Assembly (NCBI GenBank): GCA_051278195.1
Contig: JBNMQM010000008.1
Span: 27,713 to 91,712, forward strand
Direction: 5' to 3'
Source of the DNA: JAHRVQ01 sp051278195
Lineage (GTDB): Bacteria; Pseudomonadota; Gammaproteobacteria; Pseudomonadales; Azotimanducaceae
DNA length: 64,000 nt
The notes beneath the pieces are model-generated. The model saw nothing but the letters and a program-made list of their open reading frames with translations, was not told the DNA's origin and made no database searches. Shown here one piece after another: positions 44,474 to 53,248 of this stretch. The number at the start of each line of letters is the position of its first letter. Within the stretch, counting starts at the first letter, position 1. Position numbers and translations under genes: made by a program.

Positions 44474-44950
44474 ATGCGCTTGATATTGATGGTTTGCGTA
44501 AGTTTGTTGGTGGGCTGTAGCAAGCCAGAACTACAGTTAGAACTACAGTTAGAACTTCAGCCAGAGTTTGTCGATGTTGAGGGTAATGGCATTAGCTTAG
44601 CCGAACTGCAAAGCAAACCGCTGATTGTGAATTATTGGGCGACCTGGTGCGCACCTTGTATCAAGGAGATTCCTGAACTGAACGAGTTGGCAGAAAAGCA
44701 TGCTAACGAAATCAACGTGATTGGGGTTAACTTCGACCAGCCGGGTCCTGATGAGCAACTGAAGCAGGTCAGGAAGATGAAAATCGAATTCCCTGTTTTA
44801 GCGGGTGAGCCCTCGGAAAATTTGGGTGTGACGATTCCGCGAGTGTTGCCGACGACCTATGTATTTGCGGCAGGCGGCAAGCTCGTTGCGACGCTGGTCG
44901 GCCCTCAGACTGGCAACTCTTTACTTGCTGCTCTCGAGGCTGATGGCTAG
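44474..44950 (+). CDS. TlpA-like thioredoxin-fold lipoprotein
   Basis: The 158-residue protein has a lipobox (LLVGC, Cys15), so it is anchored to a membrane and faces the periplasm. The active-site ATWCAPC lies at residues 56-62 and is the reductive type seen in TlpA and ResA. Between lipobox and domain lies a repeated ELQLELQLELQPE linker from a 12-bp DNA repeat. It likely delivers electrons to cytochrome-c maturation or disulfide reduction, by family resemblance only. Confidence 0.82.
   Translation: MRLILMVCVSLLVGCSKPELQLELQLELQPEFVDVEGNGISLAELQSKPLIVNYWATWCAPCIKEIPELNELAEKHANEINVIGVNFDQPGPDEQLKQVRKMKIEFPVLAGEPSENLGVTIPRVLPTTYVFAAGGKLVATLVGPQTGNSLLAALEADG
44528..44563 (+). repeat. 12-bp in-frame tandem repeat in the lipoprotein linker
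   Basis: The unit gaactacagtta lies at 44528-44539 and 44540-44551, with a degenerate third copy at 44552-44563. It encodes repeats of Glu-Leu-Gln-Leu in the linker after the lipobox and keeps the frame. Confidence 0.85.
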
Positions 44951-45051
44951 GTCAGCATTCTTTTTATTAGCCTATGTGCCTTAGCCTCGACCCACTAGCT
45001 TCTGCCCTAACCTTTGCCCTTGCAAATTCTTAGCACTAAGAGCTTCACTTA

Positions 45052-45648
45052 ATGGAACATCTTCTGCCCTTGCTGGCTTTTGTGCTGGTGAGTACCATCA
45101 CACCGGGTCCTAATAATTTTCTACTGGCAACGTCCGGTATCAAGTTTGGCGTAAGAGCGTCGATTCCTCATATGGTGGGCATTCAGTGTGGTGTTCATCT
45201 TCTGGCTGTGTTGTGTGGGCTTGGTCTTGGGCAACTATTGGAGGTGTTTCCCCAGGCACTCTTTGGCCTGAAATTGTTTGGCACCTGTTACCTCATCTAT
45301 CTCGCCTGGAAGATCATTGGCTTTCAATTAGGTGATGGCACGCTCGAAACCAGTGGCAAGCCAATGTCTATACTGCAAGCGTTGTTCTTTCAGTTCTCCA
45401 ACCCAAAGGCATGGATGATGGCGACGACTGGGCTGAATATTTCGATTGGTATGGATGGTTCTATGCTAACCGCAGTTCTCGCATTCTCTGCTTGCTTTGT
45501 CACATTGGGATTGGTGTGTAATGTTCTCTGGCTTTATGCCGGTGCTTCATTGCAAAGCCTGTGGCGGCAGGAGCAGTACCAACGCATCATTAATGGTGCG
45601 TTGGCACTGCTGACGATACTGACAATCGTGATGTTCTGGTGGGTCTAA
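45052..45648 (+). CDS. LysE-family amino acid exporter
   Basis: The 198-residue protein has the LysE-type N-terminus ...VSTITPGPNNFLLATSGIKFG, the hallmark PGPN segment and six hydrophobic helices including FSNPKAWMMATTGLN. It exports amino acids or related compounds; the substrate is unknown. It is a single gene with 101 bases of upstream gap. Confidence 0.82.
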   Translation: MEHLLPLLAFVLVSTITPGPNNFLLATSGIKFGVRASIPHMVGIQCGVHLLAVLCGLGLGQLLEVFPQALFGLKLFGTCYLIYLAWKIIGFQLGDGTLETSGKPMSILQALFFQFSNPKAWMMATTGLNISIGMDGSMLTAVLAFSACFVTLGLVCNVLWLYAGASLQSLWRQEQYQRIINGALALLTILTIVMFWWV

Positions 45649-45696
45649 ATGAAAGGACTAAATCAAGGATCAAAATTATTGCGCGCCTTAATTTAG

Positions 45697-45735
45697 CAAC
45701 TTCATCTATCAACTTCATCGATCAACTTCATCGAT
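45697..45735. repeat. 13-bp tandem repeat next to the proS stop codon
   Basis: The unit caacttcatcgat occurs at 45710-45722 and 45723-45735, with a one-base variant at 45697-45709, and a partial copy (caact) runs into the proS stop at 45739. The array thus starts at the end of a gene, as at 1827. Confidence 0.93.
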
Positions 45736-45738
45736 CAA

Positions 45739-47463
45739 CTACGTGTCGAGTTCTTGCTTAATTGTATCGATGAGTTGCGTCACGATTGTGTCAACCGCAA
45801 TATCTTCACTGCCGTCGCCGCTGCGCTTTGCGTACTCGACTACACCATTATCAAGGCCGCGATCACCCACCACGATGCGGTGGGGTATACCGATTAACTC
45901 AGCATCAGCGAATTTTGCGCCCGGCCTTACGCCGTCTCGATCATCTAGCAATACTTCAATTCCAGCGTCTTGTAACTCGTTATAAAGTCGCTCTGCGGTA
46001 GTCGCAACGGCCTCAGACTTGTGCGCATTAATCGGAATCACCATCACCTGAAATGGCGCAATGATTGTCGGCCAGAGCATACCCTTGTCATCGTGATTCT
46101 GCTCAATTACAGCGGCGACAAGCCGAGTGACACCAATGCCGTAGCAGCCCATATACATCACCTGGGCTTTACCGTTTTCATCTAACACGGAGGCATTCAT
46201 GGCTTTTGTGTAGGTGTCACCAAGTTGGAAAACCTGAGCAACTTCGATACCTCGTTTGAACTTGATGACGCCTTTACCATCCGGGCTAGGGTCGCCTTCG
46301 CAAACCTCGCGAAGATCTGCTACTTCGTTCGCGGCAGCATCGCGGTTCCAGTTGGCGCCGATCAGATGATAGTCGTCACGATTTGCTCCGCAGACAAAAT
46401 TCACCATCGCCGCTGCACTTCGATCAACGAATACGGGTATTCCGAGTGCCACTGGGCCAATAGAACCTGGGCTACAACCGATTTTCGCTTTGATGTCAGC
46501 TTCATCGGCAAATGTAAGCGGTAAAGCTACTCCTTTGATCTTTTCGGCTTTAACCGTATTGAGTTGGTGGTCACCGCGTAGCACCAATGCCACGAGAGGT
46601 TCAGTTTCGCCTACTACAATCAGCGTTTTGACGGTTGAGGTTTCTGCGAGCTGGAGGAATTCGGCCACTGCTTCAATCGTCCTGCAGTTTGGCGTGTGCA
46701 CTTCGGCTACATCAATGTGCGCTTCGTCTGACATAGCCGGTGCTACCGCTTCAGCCATTTCAACGTTCGCTGCATAGTCGCTTTCCGTGCTGAAGGCGAT
46801 CTTGTCTTCCCCGGAATCAGCCAACACTTGAAACTCTTGTGTGACATCGCCACCGATCGCTCCTGAATCCGCGATCACCGCTCGAAAGTCGAGAGACATG
46901 CGTTGCAGAATGCGAGCGTAGGTATCGTACATGAGTTCATAAGTTTCGTTGAGGCTCTCAGGTGTCAGATGAAAGGAGTAGGCATCTTTCATGATGAATT
47001 CCCGTGCACGCATAAGTCCGAAGCGAGGTCTCGTTTCGTCTCGAAACTTGGTTTGGATCTGATAGTAGTTCACCGGCAGTTGTTTATAACTTTTCAATTC
47101 ATTGCGAGCGATCTCAGTAATCACCTCTTCGTGGGTGGGACCAAAGCAGAAGTCCCGATCGTGCCGATCCTTAAATTTTAGCAGTAAGCCATCATCGTAT
47201 TTGCCCCAGCGACCCGACTCCCGCCAGAGTTCTGCAGGTTGAACCACCGGCATCATTACTTCCTGGGCGCCGGATGCGTTCATTTCTTCGCGAATGATGT
47301 GCTCTACTTTTTGTAAAACGCGCAGACCCATGGGTAACCAGCTGTAAATGCCTGAAGCAAGTTTGCGGATAAATCCCGCACGAATCAGCAATTGATGGCT
47401 GACGATATCCGCGTCCGCTGGAGTTTCTTTAAGAGTGGCGATGGTATATTGAGATGCTTTCAT
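45739..47463 (-). CDS. proS: Prolyl-tRNA synthetase
   Basis: The 574-residue bacterial-type enzyme has class II core motifs MRAREFIMKDAYSFH, TRLVAAVIEQNHDD and the anticodon-binding C-terminus. An insertion domain (about 220-400) fits the editing domain of bacterial ProRS, which clears mischarged alanine. It starts with a well-conserved MKASQYTIATLKETP. The minus strand places it downstream of the HU gene across a terminator. Confidence 0.96.
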   Translation of the reverse strand: MKASQYTIATLKETPADADIVSHQLLIRAGFIRKLASGIYSWLPMGLRVLQKVEHIIREEMNASGAQEVMMPVVQPAELWRESGRWGKYDDGLLLKFKDRHDRDFCFGPTHEEVITEIARNELKSYKQLPVNYYQIQTKFRDETRPRFGLMRAREFIMKDAYSFHLTPESLNETYELMYDTYARILQRMSLDFRAVIADSGAIGGDVTQEFQVLADSGEDKIAFSTESDYAANVEMAEAVAPAMSDEAHIDVAEVHTPNCRTIEAVAEFLQLAETSTVKTLIVVGETEPLVALVLRGDHQLNTVKAEKIKGVALPLTFADEADIKAKIGCSPGSIGPVALGIPVFVDRSAAAMVNFVCGANRDDYHLIGANWNRDAAANEVADLREVCEGDPSPDGKGVIKFKRGIEVAQVFQLGDTYTKAMNASVLDENGKAQVMYMGCYGIGVTRLVAAVIEQNHDDKGMLWPTIIAPFQVMVIPINAHKSEAVATTAERLYNELQDAGIEVLLDDRDGVRPGAKFADAELIGIPHRIVVGDRGLDNGVVEYAKRSGDGSEDIAVDTIVTQLIDTIKQELDT

Positions 47464-47629
47464 GGCTTGGTTTCGAATAAAGTGTAAACAGATTTGATTG
47501 TACAGTCTTGAATTGGGCTTCGCTCAAAAAGCTTTCAATAGCGAAGCTAACACGTCAACGCTGGCGCAGTAGTTCAATGCAAAAGTTTTTGCGGTATCTG
47601 TAAATTTTTTGCAGAAAAAGGCGAAAAAA

Positions 47630-47652
47630 AAGGCCGCAAACGCGGCCTTTTT
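47630..47652. terminator. Terminator after the HU-like gene
   Basis: AAGGCCGC (47630-47637) and GCGGCCTT (47642-47649) pair perfectly with a 4-base loop. The A-run before it gives eight T on the minus strand, the direction of the HU-like gene, and five T follow on the plus strand. Confidence 0.85.
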
Positions 47653-47690
47653 AAGTTTATCTAATCAATTAAGCCATTCAGCTTAATAAA

Positions 47691-48071
47691 TTAAACAAAT
47701 TCTTTCAGACCTTTCAATGGCAGAACTTTTACTTTGGTGCTGGCTGGCTTGGCAGCAATATCCATAACTTCGCCTGGGCGGAAAGGATTAGGTACACCTT
47801 TGCGAGCTTTGCGAGCTGGCTTCTTAACAGTTTTGATTTTCAGCAGACCTGGGAGAGTGAACTCACCGGCGCTACCTTTTTTGACGTGACGCTCGATCAA
47901 AGTGCTCAACTCGTCGAGTACACTTGATACTTGCTTCTTGGTCAGTTCGGTGTTGTCCGCAAGTTCAGCAAGGATAGCGCTCTTGGTGTACTTGTCTTTG
48001 ATCGCAGTTAGCTTCTTAGGAGCCGCCTTTTTTACGGCAGGTTTCTTTGCAATCGCCTTTTTCGCAGCCAT
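47691..48071 (-). CDS. HU-family DNA-binding protein with a Lys/Ala-rich N-terminal tail
   Basis: The 126-residue protein has an HU core (TKSAILAELADNTELTKKQV, then GKKGAxxFTLPGLLKIKTV-like beta arm and RPGEVMDIAAKP), preceded by a tail of about 25 residues rich in Lys and Ala (AAKKAIAKKPAVKKAAPKK). Such tails, resembling eukaryotic H1, occur in some Gammaproteobacteria. It likely packages the nucleoid. A terminator follows at 47630-47652. Confidence 0.85.
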   Translation of the reverse strand: MAAKKAIAKKPAVKKAAPKKLTAIKDKYTKSAILAELADNTELTKKQVSSVLDELSTLIERHVKKGSAGEFTLPGLLKIKTVKKPARKARKGVPNPFRPGEVMDIAAKPASTKVKVLPLKGLKEFV

Positions 48072-48257
48072 TCGTGTGTCCTTTAAGTATCTTGAGTTGA
48101 GTAGTTTAGTGGTAAAAGAATCGAGCGTTTTTGCCGATAAAAAAGGCTTTTTGCACCTGATCTTCAGTGGGGCCTTTTATACGTGAATCGCATTTTTCTG
48201 GCAAGAGAAAACCCAGTAAAAAGCTGAAAAAGAGGCATAAATACGCAAAAGGCCGCT

Positions 48258-48866
48258 TCAATTAATTTTAGTACTTTGATATTCAGACTTCACCGCGGTA
48301 TCAAAGTGCTGCACCCAAACGTTCGAAAAATGGGTCCCACTGTGTCGATGTATTTCCATTACGCCATGCATTACATTAGTGCTGCCCTGTGCAGTAAACG
48401 CATCTACGATGGAGAGAATTTTAGCGCCGTTACAAATTTCATCAGCGGCACGCTTATTTGGATAACCACTCCCATCGACTCGCTCGTGGTGGGATAGGAT
48501 CATGTCCCTGGCTTGATCCCAGCTCTGCATGCGATGAATTAGGTCGGCAGCGCTTTTAATATGTGCTTGCATTGTCTTGCGTTCTTTTGCTGTTAGTGGA
48601 CCTGACTTATTAAGAACGTTGTAGGGTAAGAACCCCATGCCAATGTCATGGGCCAAGACTGCCGCTGCGAGCTGCTCATTGTCTACGCTGTAGCCTGCCA
48701 GGCGATTCATTGTGAGCGCCAGTTTGAGGCTTCTAGGCGTGCGGTTGAGCCACTTATTTGAGCGCTGCTCGAGGTTAACTGCAACGCCAAGCAGAAAGCC
48801 TAGGTCTTCATTGAGCTCGATATTGTGTTGTTCTAGTAGCTGTTCTGCGTGTTGTTGGCTGTCCAT
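48258..48866 (-). CDS. HD-GYP-domain protein
   Basis: The 202-residue protein has HDIGMGFLPYNVLNK (His73, Asp74), HHERVDGSGYPNK (His126, His127, and GSGYP at 132-136) and INCHAKILSIVD-like NGAKILSIVDAFTA. These are the metal and GYP motifs of c-di-GMP phosphodiesterases. No receiver or other sensor domain is fused. It is a candidate stand-alone c-di-GMP hydrolase. Confidence 0.8.
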   Translation of the reverse strand: MDSQQHAEQLLEQHNIELNEDLGFLLGVAVNLEQRSNKWLNRTPRSLKLALTMNRLAGYSVDNEQLAAAVLAHDIGMGFLPYNVLNKSGPLTAKERKTMQAHIKSAADLIHRMQSWDQARDMILSHHERVDGSGYPNKRAADEICNGAKILSIVDAFTAQGSTNVMHGVMEIHRHSGTHFSNVWVQHFDTAVKSEYQSTKIN

Positions 48867-48964
48867 CGACTGCTAATGACCTGTTTAGGTTGTCTGTAAC
48901 TTGTCCGTAAGTACGATAAAAGCTTAGCAGTCACAGCTCATCTCGCCATTTTGGTGGATTGGGG

Positions 48965-48970
48965 TATAAT
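48965..48970 (+). promoter_or_regulatory. Putative -10 box of the fmdB-aspS transcript
   Basis: TATAAT with GCTGCGCCGC after it lies 58 bases before the ATG of the zinc-ribbon gene. The -35 is poor, so confidence is moderate. Ribosome site gaggag precedes the ATG at 49028. Confidence 0.5.
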
Positions 48971-49027
48971 GCTGCGCCGCAATTCAAGCGGCAAAACCAG
49001 GCCTTTTCCTGAGGAGTTTTTCGAATA

Positions 49028-49429
49028 ATGCCGATATACGAGTACGAATGTGAATCTTGTGGCCACAGGCTGGAAAAAATCCAGAAGATGGCGGATGAGC
49101 CACTCAAGGACTGCCCTGAATGCAAGGCGGCGGCCCTAAAGAAGTTAGTGTCAGCAGCTGCATTTCGCCTTAAAGGTGGTGGCTGGTATGAAACTGACTT
49201 TAAAACCGGGTCTAAGAAGAATGCGCTGCACAGCACCGATAGCAGCGCAAAGTCGAGCGAAGGTAGTTCGGGTAGTAAAAGTGCCTCAGACAGCGGTGGA
49301 AGTTCTAGTAGTGATTCTAGTAGTGGTTCTAGTAGTAGCTCTAGCAGTAGTTCTGGCGGCGGTTCAGAGAGTAGTAGTAGCAGTAAAAAAGAAAGCAGTG
49401 GGAAAACCACACCAAAATCTAGCGACTAG
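49028..49429 (+). CDS. FmdB-family zinc-ribbon protein with a serine-rich tail
   Basis: The 133-residue protein starts MPIYEYECESCGHRLEKIQK and has two CxxC knuckles (Cys8/Cys11, Cys29/Cys32), the FmdB ribbon, followed by a region ending GGWYETDFK. The last 60 residues are almost all Ser and Gly with a few charges, a low-complexity tail. Such tails are common in this family. The gene sits directly upstream of aspS. Confidence 0.8.
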   Translation: MPIYEYECESCGHRLEKIQKMADEPLKDCPECKAAALKKLVSAAAFRLKGGGWYETDFKTGSKKNALHSTDSSAKSSEGSSGSKSASDSGGSSSSDSSSGSSSSSSSSSGGGSESSSSSKKESSGKTTPKSSD

Positions 49430-49494
49430 CTGTATGCAGCGAGCCACTACAATTATTTATCGAAGGTTTTTACACAAGTTAAGGGAGACTATCC

Positions 49495-51276
49495 ATGCGT
49501 AGCCACTATTGTGGCCAACTCAGACAATCCGACATCGGCAGCGATGTTACCTTGTGCGGTTGGGTTCATCGACGTCGTGATCACGGTGGCGTTATCTTTT
49601 TGGATGTCCGGGACCATGTGGGTGTTGTGCAGGTGGTTTTCGATCCAGATACCGAAGCTGCATTTGCGTTGGCAGACCAGGTTCGTAATGAATTTGTATT
49701 GAAGATAACCGGGCGAGTTCGTGCACGTGATGACGCGGCAATCAATGCTAAAATGCCAACGGGTGAGATAGAAGTGCTCGGCAAAGAAGTGGTCATCCTA
49801 AATACTTCAGAAACGCCGCCCTTCCAACTGGACGAGCACTCTGACGCCGGTGAAGACGTCCGATTGCGTTTCCGATATATGGATTTGCGTCGACCCGAGA
49901 TGCAAGAAAAGCTGCGGCTTCGTTCAAAGGCAACGCATTTTGTTCGTCGTTTTCTAGAAGAACGTGACTTCGTTGATCTTGAAACGCCGATTCTCACCAA
50001 GGCAACGCCAGAGGGCGCACGTGACTATTTGGTCCCGAGTCGAACCCATCCAGGTGAGTTTTTCGCTTTGCCCCAGTCACCCCAGCTGTTTAAACAGTTG
50101 CTGATGATGAGTGGCTTTGATCGTTATTATCAGATTGCGCGCTGTTTTCGAGATGAAGATTTGCGAGCAGATCGTCAGCCAGAGTTTACTCAAATTGATA
50201 TTGAAGTCGCATTTCTAGAAGAGCAGGCGATTATGGATCTAGGCGAAGAGATGATCTGCAAGCTTTTTGCAGAATTGATCGACGTCGATCTAGGTGAATT
50301 TCCTGTGATGCCCTATGCCGAGGCGATGTCGACCTATGGTAGTGACCGACCTGACCTTCGTTTTGGGCTGCCGCTGGTCGATTTAGGCGACGTGATGAAG
50401 GACGTTGAGTTTAAAGTGTTCAGTGCGCCGGCGAACGATCCCGGTTCAAGAGTGGTTGCGCTGCGATTGCCTTCGGGTGACCGGTTGACTCGGAAGATGA
50501 TCGACTCCTACACCAAGTTCGTCGGTATTTATGGTGCCCGTGGTCTTGCTTATATTCGTGTCAATGACATTGAAGCAGGCCCAGAAGGTCTGCAATCGCC
50601 TATCTTGAAGTTCCTGCCTGACGATGTCGTTGCTCAGATTCTCAAGCGTGTGGGTGCCGAAAATAATGACATTATCTTCTTTGGTGCAGATAAGGCCGGC
50701 GTGGTGAACGACTCCATGGGTGCTCTGCGATGCAAGTTGGCCGAAGATCTAGACTTGTACGAGCGTCCCTGGGCGCCATTATGGGTCACAGATTTTCCAA
50801 TGTTTGATGGCAATGACAAGGATGGCTGGAGCGCAACGCACCACCCATTTACCCAGCCGATTGGTGACCTGGATGAGATGCTCAACGATCCTTCCGCAAC
50901 GTTATCGAGAGCTTACGATATGGTGCTCAACGGGAGTGAATTGGGTGGTGGCTCTATTCGAGTTTGCCAATCTGATATGCAACAAAAAATATTTGAAGTA
51001 CTCAATCTTTCCGAGAATGAAGCCCAGACTAAATTTGGTTTTCTCCTTGATGCCCTAAAGTATGGCGCGCCACCTCACGGTGGCATAGCATTCGGTATGG
51101 ATCGTATTGTGATGTCACTGACCCAATCTCAATCCATCCGGGATGTCATCGCTTTTCCAAAGACCCAGACAGCGGCTTGCCTGCTCACCTCTGCGCCGAG
51201 TGAAGTTGATGCATCGCAATTACGAGAATTGAGTATTGCCGTGAATAAACCTGTCAAGAAGGATCAGGAGAGCTAA
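49495..51276 (+). CDS. aspS: Aspartyl-tRNA synthetase (bacterial type)
   Basis: The 593-residue protein has the N-terminal OB anticodon domain with HRRRDHGGVIFLDVRDH, the class II motif 2 FRDEDLRADRQPEFTQID, the bacterial-type GAD insertion (about 290-420) and motif 3 GIAFGMDRIVM near the C-terminus. It is a single-gene synthetase and the first of the aspS-yebC-ruv run. The GatCAB question (charging Asn tRNA) cannot be read here. Confidence 0.96.
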   Translation: MRSHYCGQLRQSDIGSDVTLCGWVHRRRDHGGVIFLDVRDHVGVVQVVFDPDTEAAFALADQVRNEFVLKITGRVRARDDAAINAKMPTGEIEVLGKEVVILNTSETPPFQLDEHSDAGEDVRLRFRYMDLRRPEMQEKLRLRSKATHFVRRFLEERDFVDLETPILTKATPEGARDYLVPSRTHPGEFFALPQSPQLFKQLLMMSGFDRYYQIARCFRDEDLRADRQPEFTQIDIEVAFLEEQAIMDLGEEMICKLFAELIDVDLGEFPVMPYAEAMSTYGSDRPDLRFGLPLVDLGDVMKDVEFKVFSAPANDPGSRVVALRLPSGDRLTRKMIDSYTKFVGIYGARGLAYIRVNDIEAGPEGLQSPILKFLPDDVVAQILKRVGAENNDIIFFGADKAGVVNDSMGALRCKLAEDLDLYERPWAPLWVTDFPMFDGNDKDGWSATHHPFTQPIGDLDEMLNDPSATLSRAYDMVLNGSELGGGSIRVCQSDMQQKIFEVLNLSENEAQTKFGFLLDALKYGAPPHGGIAFGMDRIVMSLTQSQSIRDVIAFPKTQTAACLLTSAPSEVDASQLRELSIAVNKPVKKDQES

Positions 51277-51279
51277 GAC

Positions 51280-52020
51280 ATGGCTGGCCACAGCAAATGG
51301 AGCAATATTAAACATCGCAAGGCGGGTCAGGATGCCAAGCGGGCGAAAGTCTTCACCAAGATTATTCGTGAGTTAACCATCGCGGCGCGCGATGGTGGTG
51401 GTGCGGTTGAAGATAACCCCTCACTGCGAACGATCGTGGATAAAGCAAAAGCCTCGCAGATGCCAAAAGATACGATGGAGCGTGCCATCAGTCGTGGTGC
51501 TGGCGGTGAAGATGGCAGTGAGCTTTCCGAGGGGACCTATGAAGGTTATGGTCCCGGTGGCGTTGCCTTGCTGGTCGAAACGATGACGGATAATAAGAAT
51601 CGTATCGTTGCAGAAGTGCGACATGCTTTCGCTCGGGCCGGCGGCAATCTTGGTACCGATGGCTCTGTGGCCTACCTGTTTGAGAAGAAAGGGCAGCTCA
51701 ACTTCGAGCCAGGCGCCGACGAAGATGCCATTATGGAGATTGCGATCGAGGCGGGTGCTGATGATGTTGATAGTGCCGATGACGGTTCAGTCGACGTGAT
51801 GACAACGCCAGAGGACTTTCATACGGTAAAAGATGCGCTGATTGAAGCGGGCTTTGAGCCGGCGAACTCGGAGGTCGCAATGATTCCGACCACCTATTCA
51901 CCTTTGGATAAGGATACCGGCGAAAAGGTGATGCGTTTGCTGGATGCCTTGGAAGACCTTGACGATGTTACCAATGTTTACACGAATGCAGACTTTCCTG
52001 ATGACATGGAGTTGGACTAA
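51280..52020 (+). CDS. yebC: YebC/PmpR-family transcriptional regulator
   Basis: The 246-residue protein opens MAGHSKWSNIKHRKAGQDAK, the diagnostic start of YebC, and continues with KASQMPKDTMERAISRG and VETMTDNKNRIVAEVRHAF. YebC proteins are now thought to aid translation of proline-rich stretches or act as DNA-binding regulators; the two views are both in the literature. It lies 3 bases after aspS and before ruvC, the usual order. Confidence 0.95.
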   Translation: MAGHSKWSNIKHRKAGQDAKRAKVFTKIIRELTIAARDGGGAVEDNPSLRTIVDKAKASQMPKDTMERAISRGAGGEDGSELSEGTYEGYGPGGVALLVETMTDNKNRIVAEVRHAFARAGGNLGTDGSVAYLFEKKGQLNFEPGADEDAIMEIAIEAGADDVDSADDGSVDVMTTPEDFHTVKDALIEAGFEPANSEVAMIPTTYSPLDKDTGEKVMRLLDALEDLDDVTNVYTNADFPDDMELD

Positions 52021-52079
52021 CCAGAAAGAACTTGGGCTGTGGTAAACTGACCCATTAACATATTCAGGCCAGTTGATTT

Positions 52080-52613
52080 ATGGCAATCATTCTCGGGATT
52101 GATCCAGGCTCTCGTGTAACGGGGTATGGGGTGATTGAAACGACGGGGCAAAAGCAGCGCTATATCGCCAGCGGCTGTATCCGGACCAACGTGGATTTCG
52201 AGCTACCTAATAAGCTGGGAGAAATATTTGCCGGTGTCACAGAATTGATCGAGACCTACGCGCCCGACGAAACGGCGATTGAGAAAATTTTCATGTCCCG
52301 CAGTGCGGAGTCTGCTCTCAAGTTAGGTCATGCCCGTGGCGTTGCTATTGTCGCGAGCATTATTAAGTCCGTGCCGGTATTTGAATACGAGGCTCGCAAG
52401 GTCAAACAGGCGGTTGTCGGCACCGGGTCGGCCAGCAAACCCCAGGTTCAACATATGGTGCAGACACTACTCCAACTCAAAGGCAAGCCGCAGGCAGACG
52501 CAGCGGACGCGCTGGCGATTGCCATTTGTCATATCAATACCCAAAGCAATATGTCGAAGATGGGCGGTGCTAATCAATTCCGTCGCGGTCGACTGGTGCA
52601 TGTCGACCGATGA
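52080..52613 (+). CDS. ruvC: Holliday junction resolvase RuvC
   Basis: RuvC cuts Holliday junctions at recombination sites. The 177-residue protein has the four acidic residues: Asp8 in GIDPGSR, Glu68 in AIEKIF, and Asp140 and Asp143 in QADAADALA. Its stop overlaps the ruvA start by 4 bases. It is part of the aspS-ruv-tol run. Confidence 0.96.
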   Translation: MAIILGIDPGSRVTGYGVIETTGQKQRYIASGCIRTNVDFELPNKLGEIFAGVTELIETYAPDETAIEKIFMSRSAESALKLGHARGVAIVASIIKSVPVFEYEARKVKQAVVGTGSASKPQVQHMVQTLLQLKGKPQADAADALAIAICHINTQSNMSKMGGANQFRRGRLVHVDR

Positions 52614-53194
52614 TAGGGCGAATTAGGGGGACTTTGATTGCTAAAACAGCCACGGAACTGTTGATTGACGTGGGTGGGGTCGGCTATGAAATCGATATCC
52701 CGCTGACCACATTTTATGGCCTCGGTGATCTTGAAACGACGGTTGTACTGCACACCCATTTGGTGGTCAGGGAAGACGCCCAGCTACTGTTCGGTTTTGG
52801 TACGCTGGACGAGCGAACGCTGTTCCGAAATTTGATCAAGGTCAATGGCGTTGGACCGAAACTTGCGATTACCATTCTTTCGGGTATCGATGCCGATACC
52901 TTTGCCAATGCCGTACGGAGTAAAGATGTGAAGGCATTGGTTGCCCTTCCCGGTGTCGGTAAGAAGACGGCGGAAAGACTCATCATTGAAATGCAAGACC
53001 GATTACCGGCACTCGAGGCCGGCTCTAAAAAGCCATTCGCGATAAAACCCGCCGATAATCTTGCTGACGCAGAAACGGCGCTCATCAATCTGGGTTTTAA
53101 GCCGCAAGAAGCCAGTCGGGCGCTTGGCGCGATCGAAGACACTTCTGATTCCGTCGAAAATCTCATCAAACAGGCGCTGAAGAATCTTTCCTGA
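52610..53194 (+). CDS. ruvA: Holliday junction branch-migration protein RuvA
   Basis: The 194-residue protein binds the four-way junction as a tetramer. It starts MIGRIRGTLIAKTATELLID, the canonical N-terminal OB domain, followed by the helix-hairpin-helix region NGVGPKLAIT and ALPGVGKKTAERLIIEMQDR. The C-terminal domain III ends the protein and contacts RuvB. The start overlaps ruvC (ATGA). Confidence 0.97.
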   Translation: MIGRIRGTLIAKTATELLIDVGGVGYEIDIPLTTFYGLGDLETTVVLHTHLVVREDAQLLFGFGTLDERTLFRNLIKVNGVGPKLAITILSGIDADTFANAVRSKDVKALVALPGVGKKTAERLIIEMQDRLPALEAGSKKPFAIKPADNLADAETALINLGFKPQEASRALGAIEDTSDSVENLIKQALKNLS

Positions 53195-53248
53195 CTGCGT
53201 GCCTGAACGATTTGTGGCAAACTCTTTTTTTCTCGACATATCCGCACC

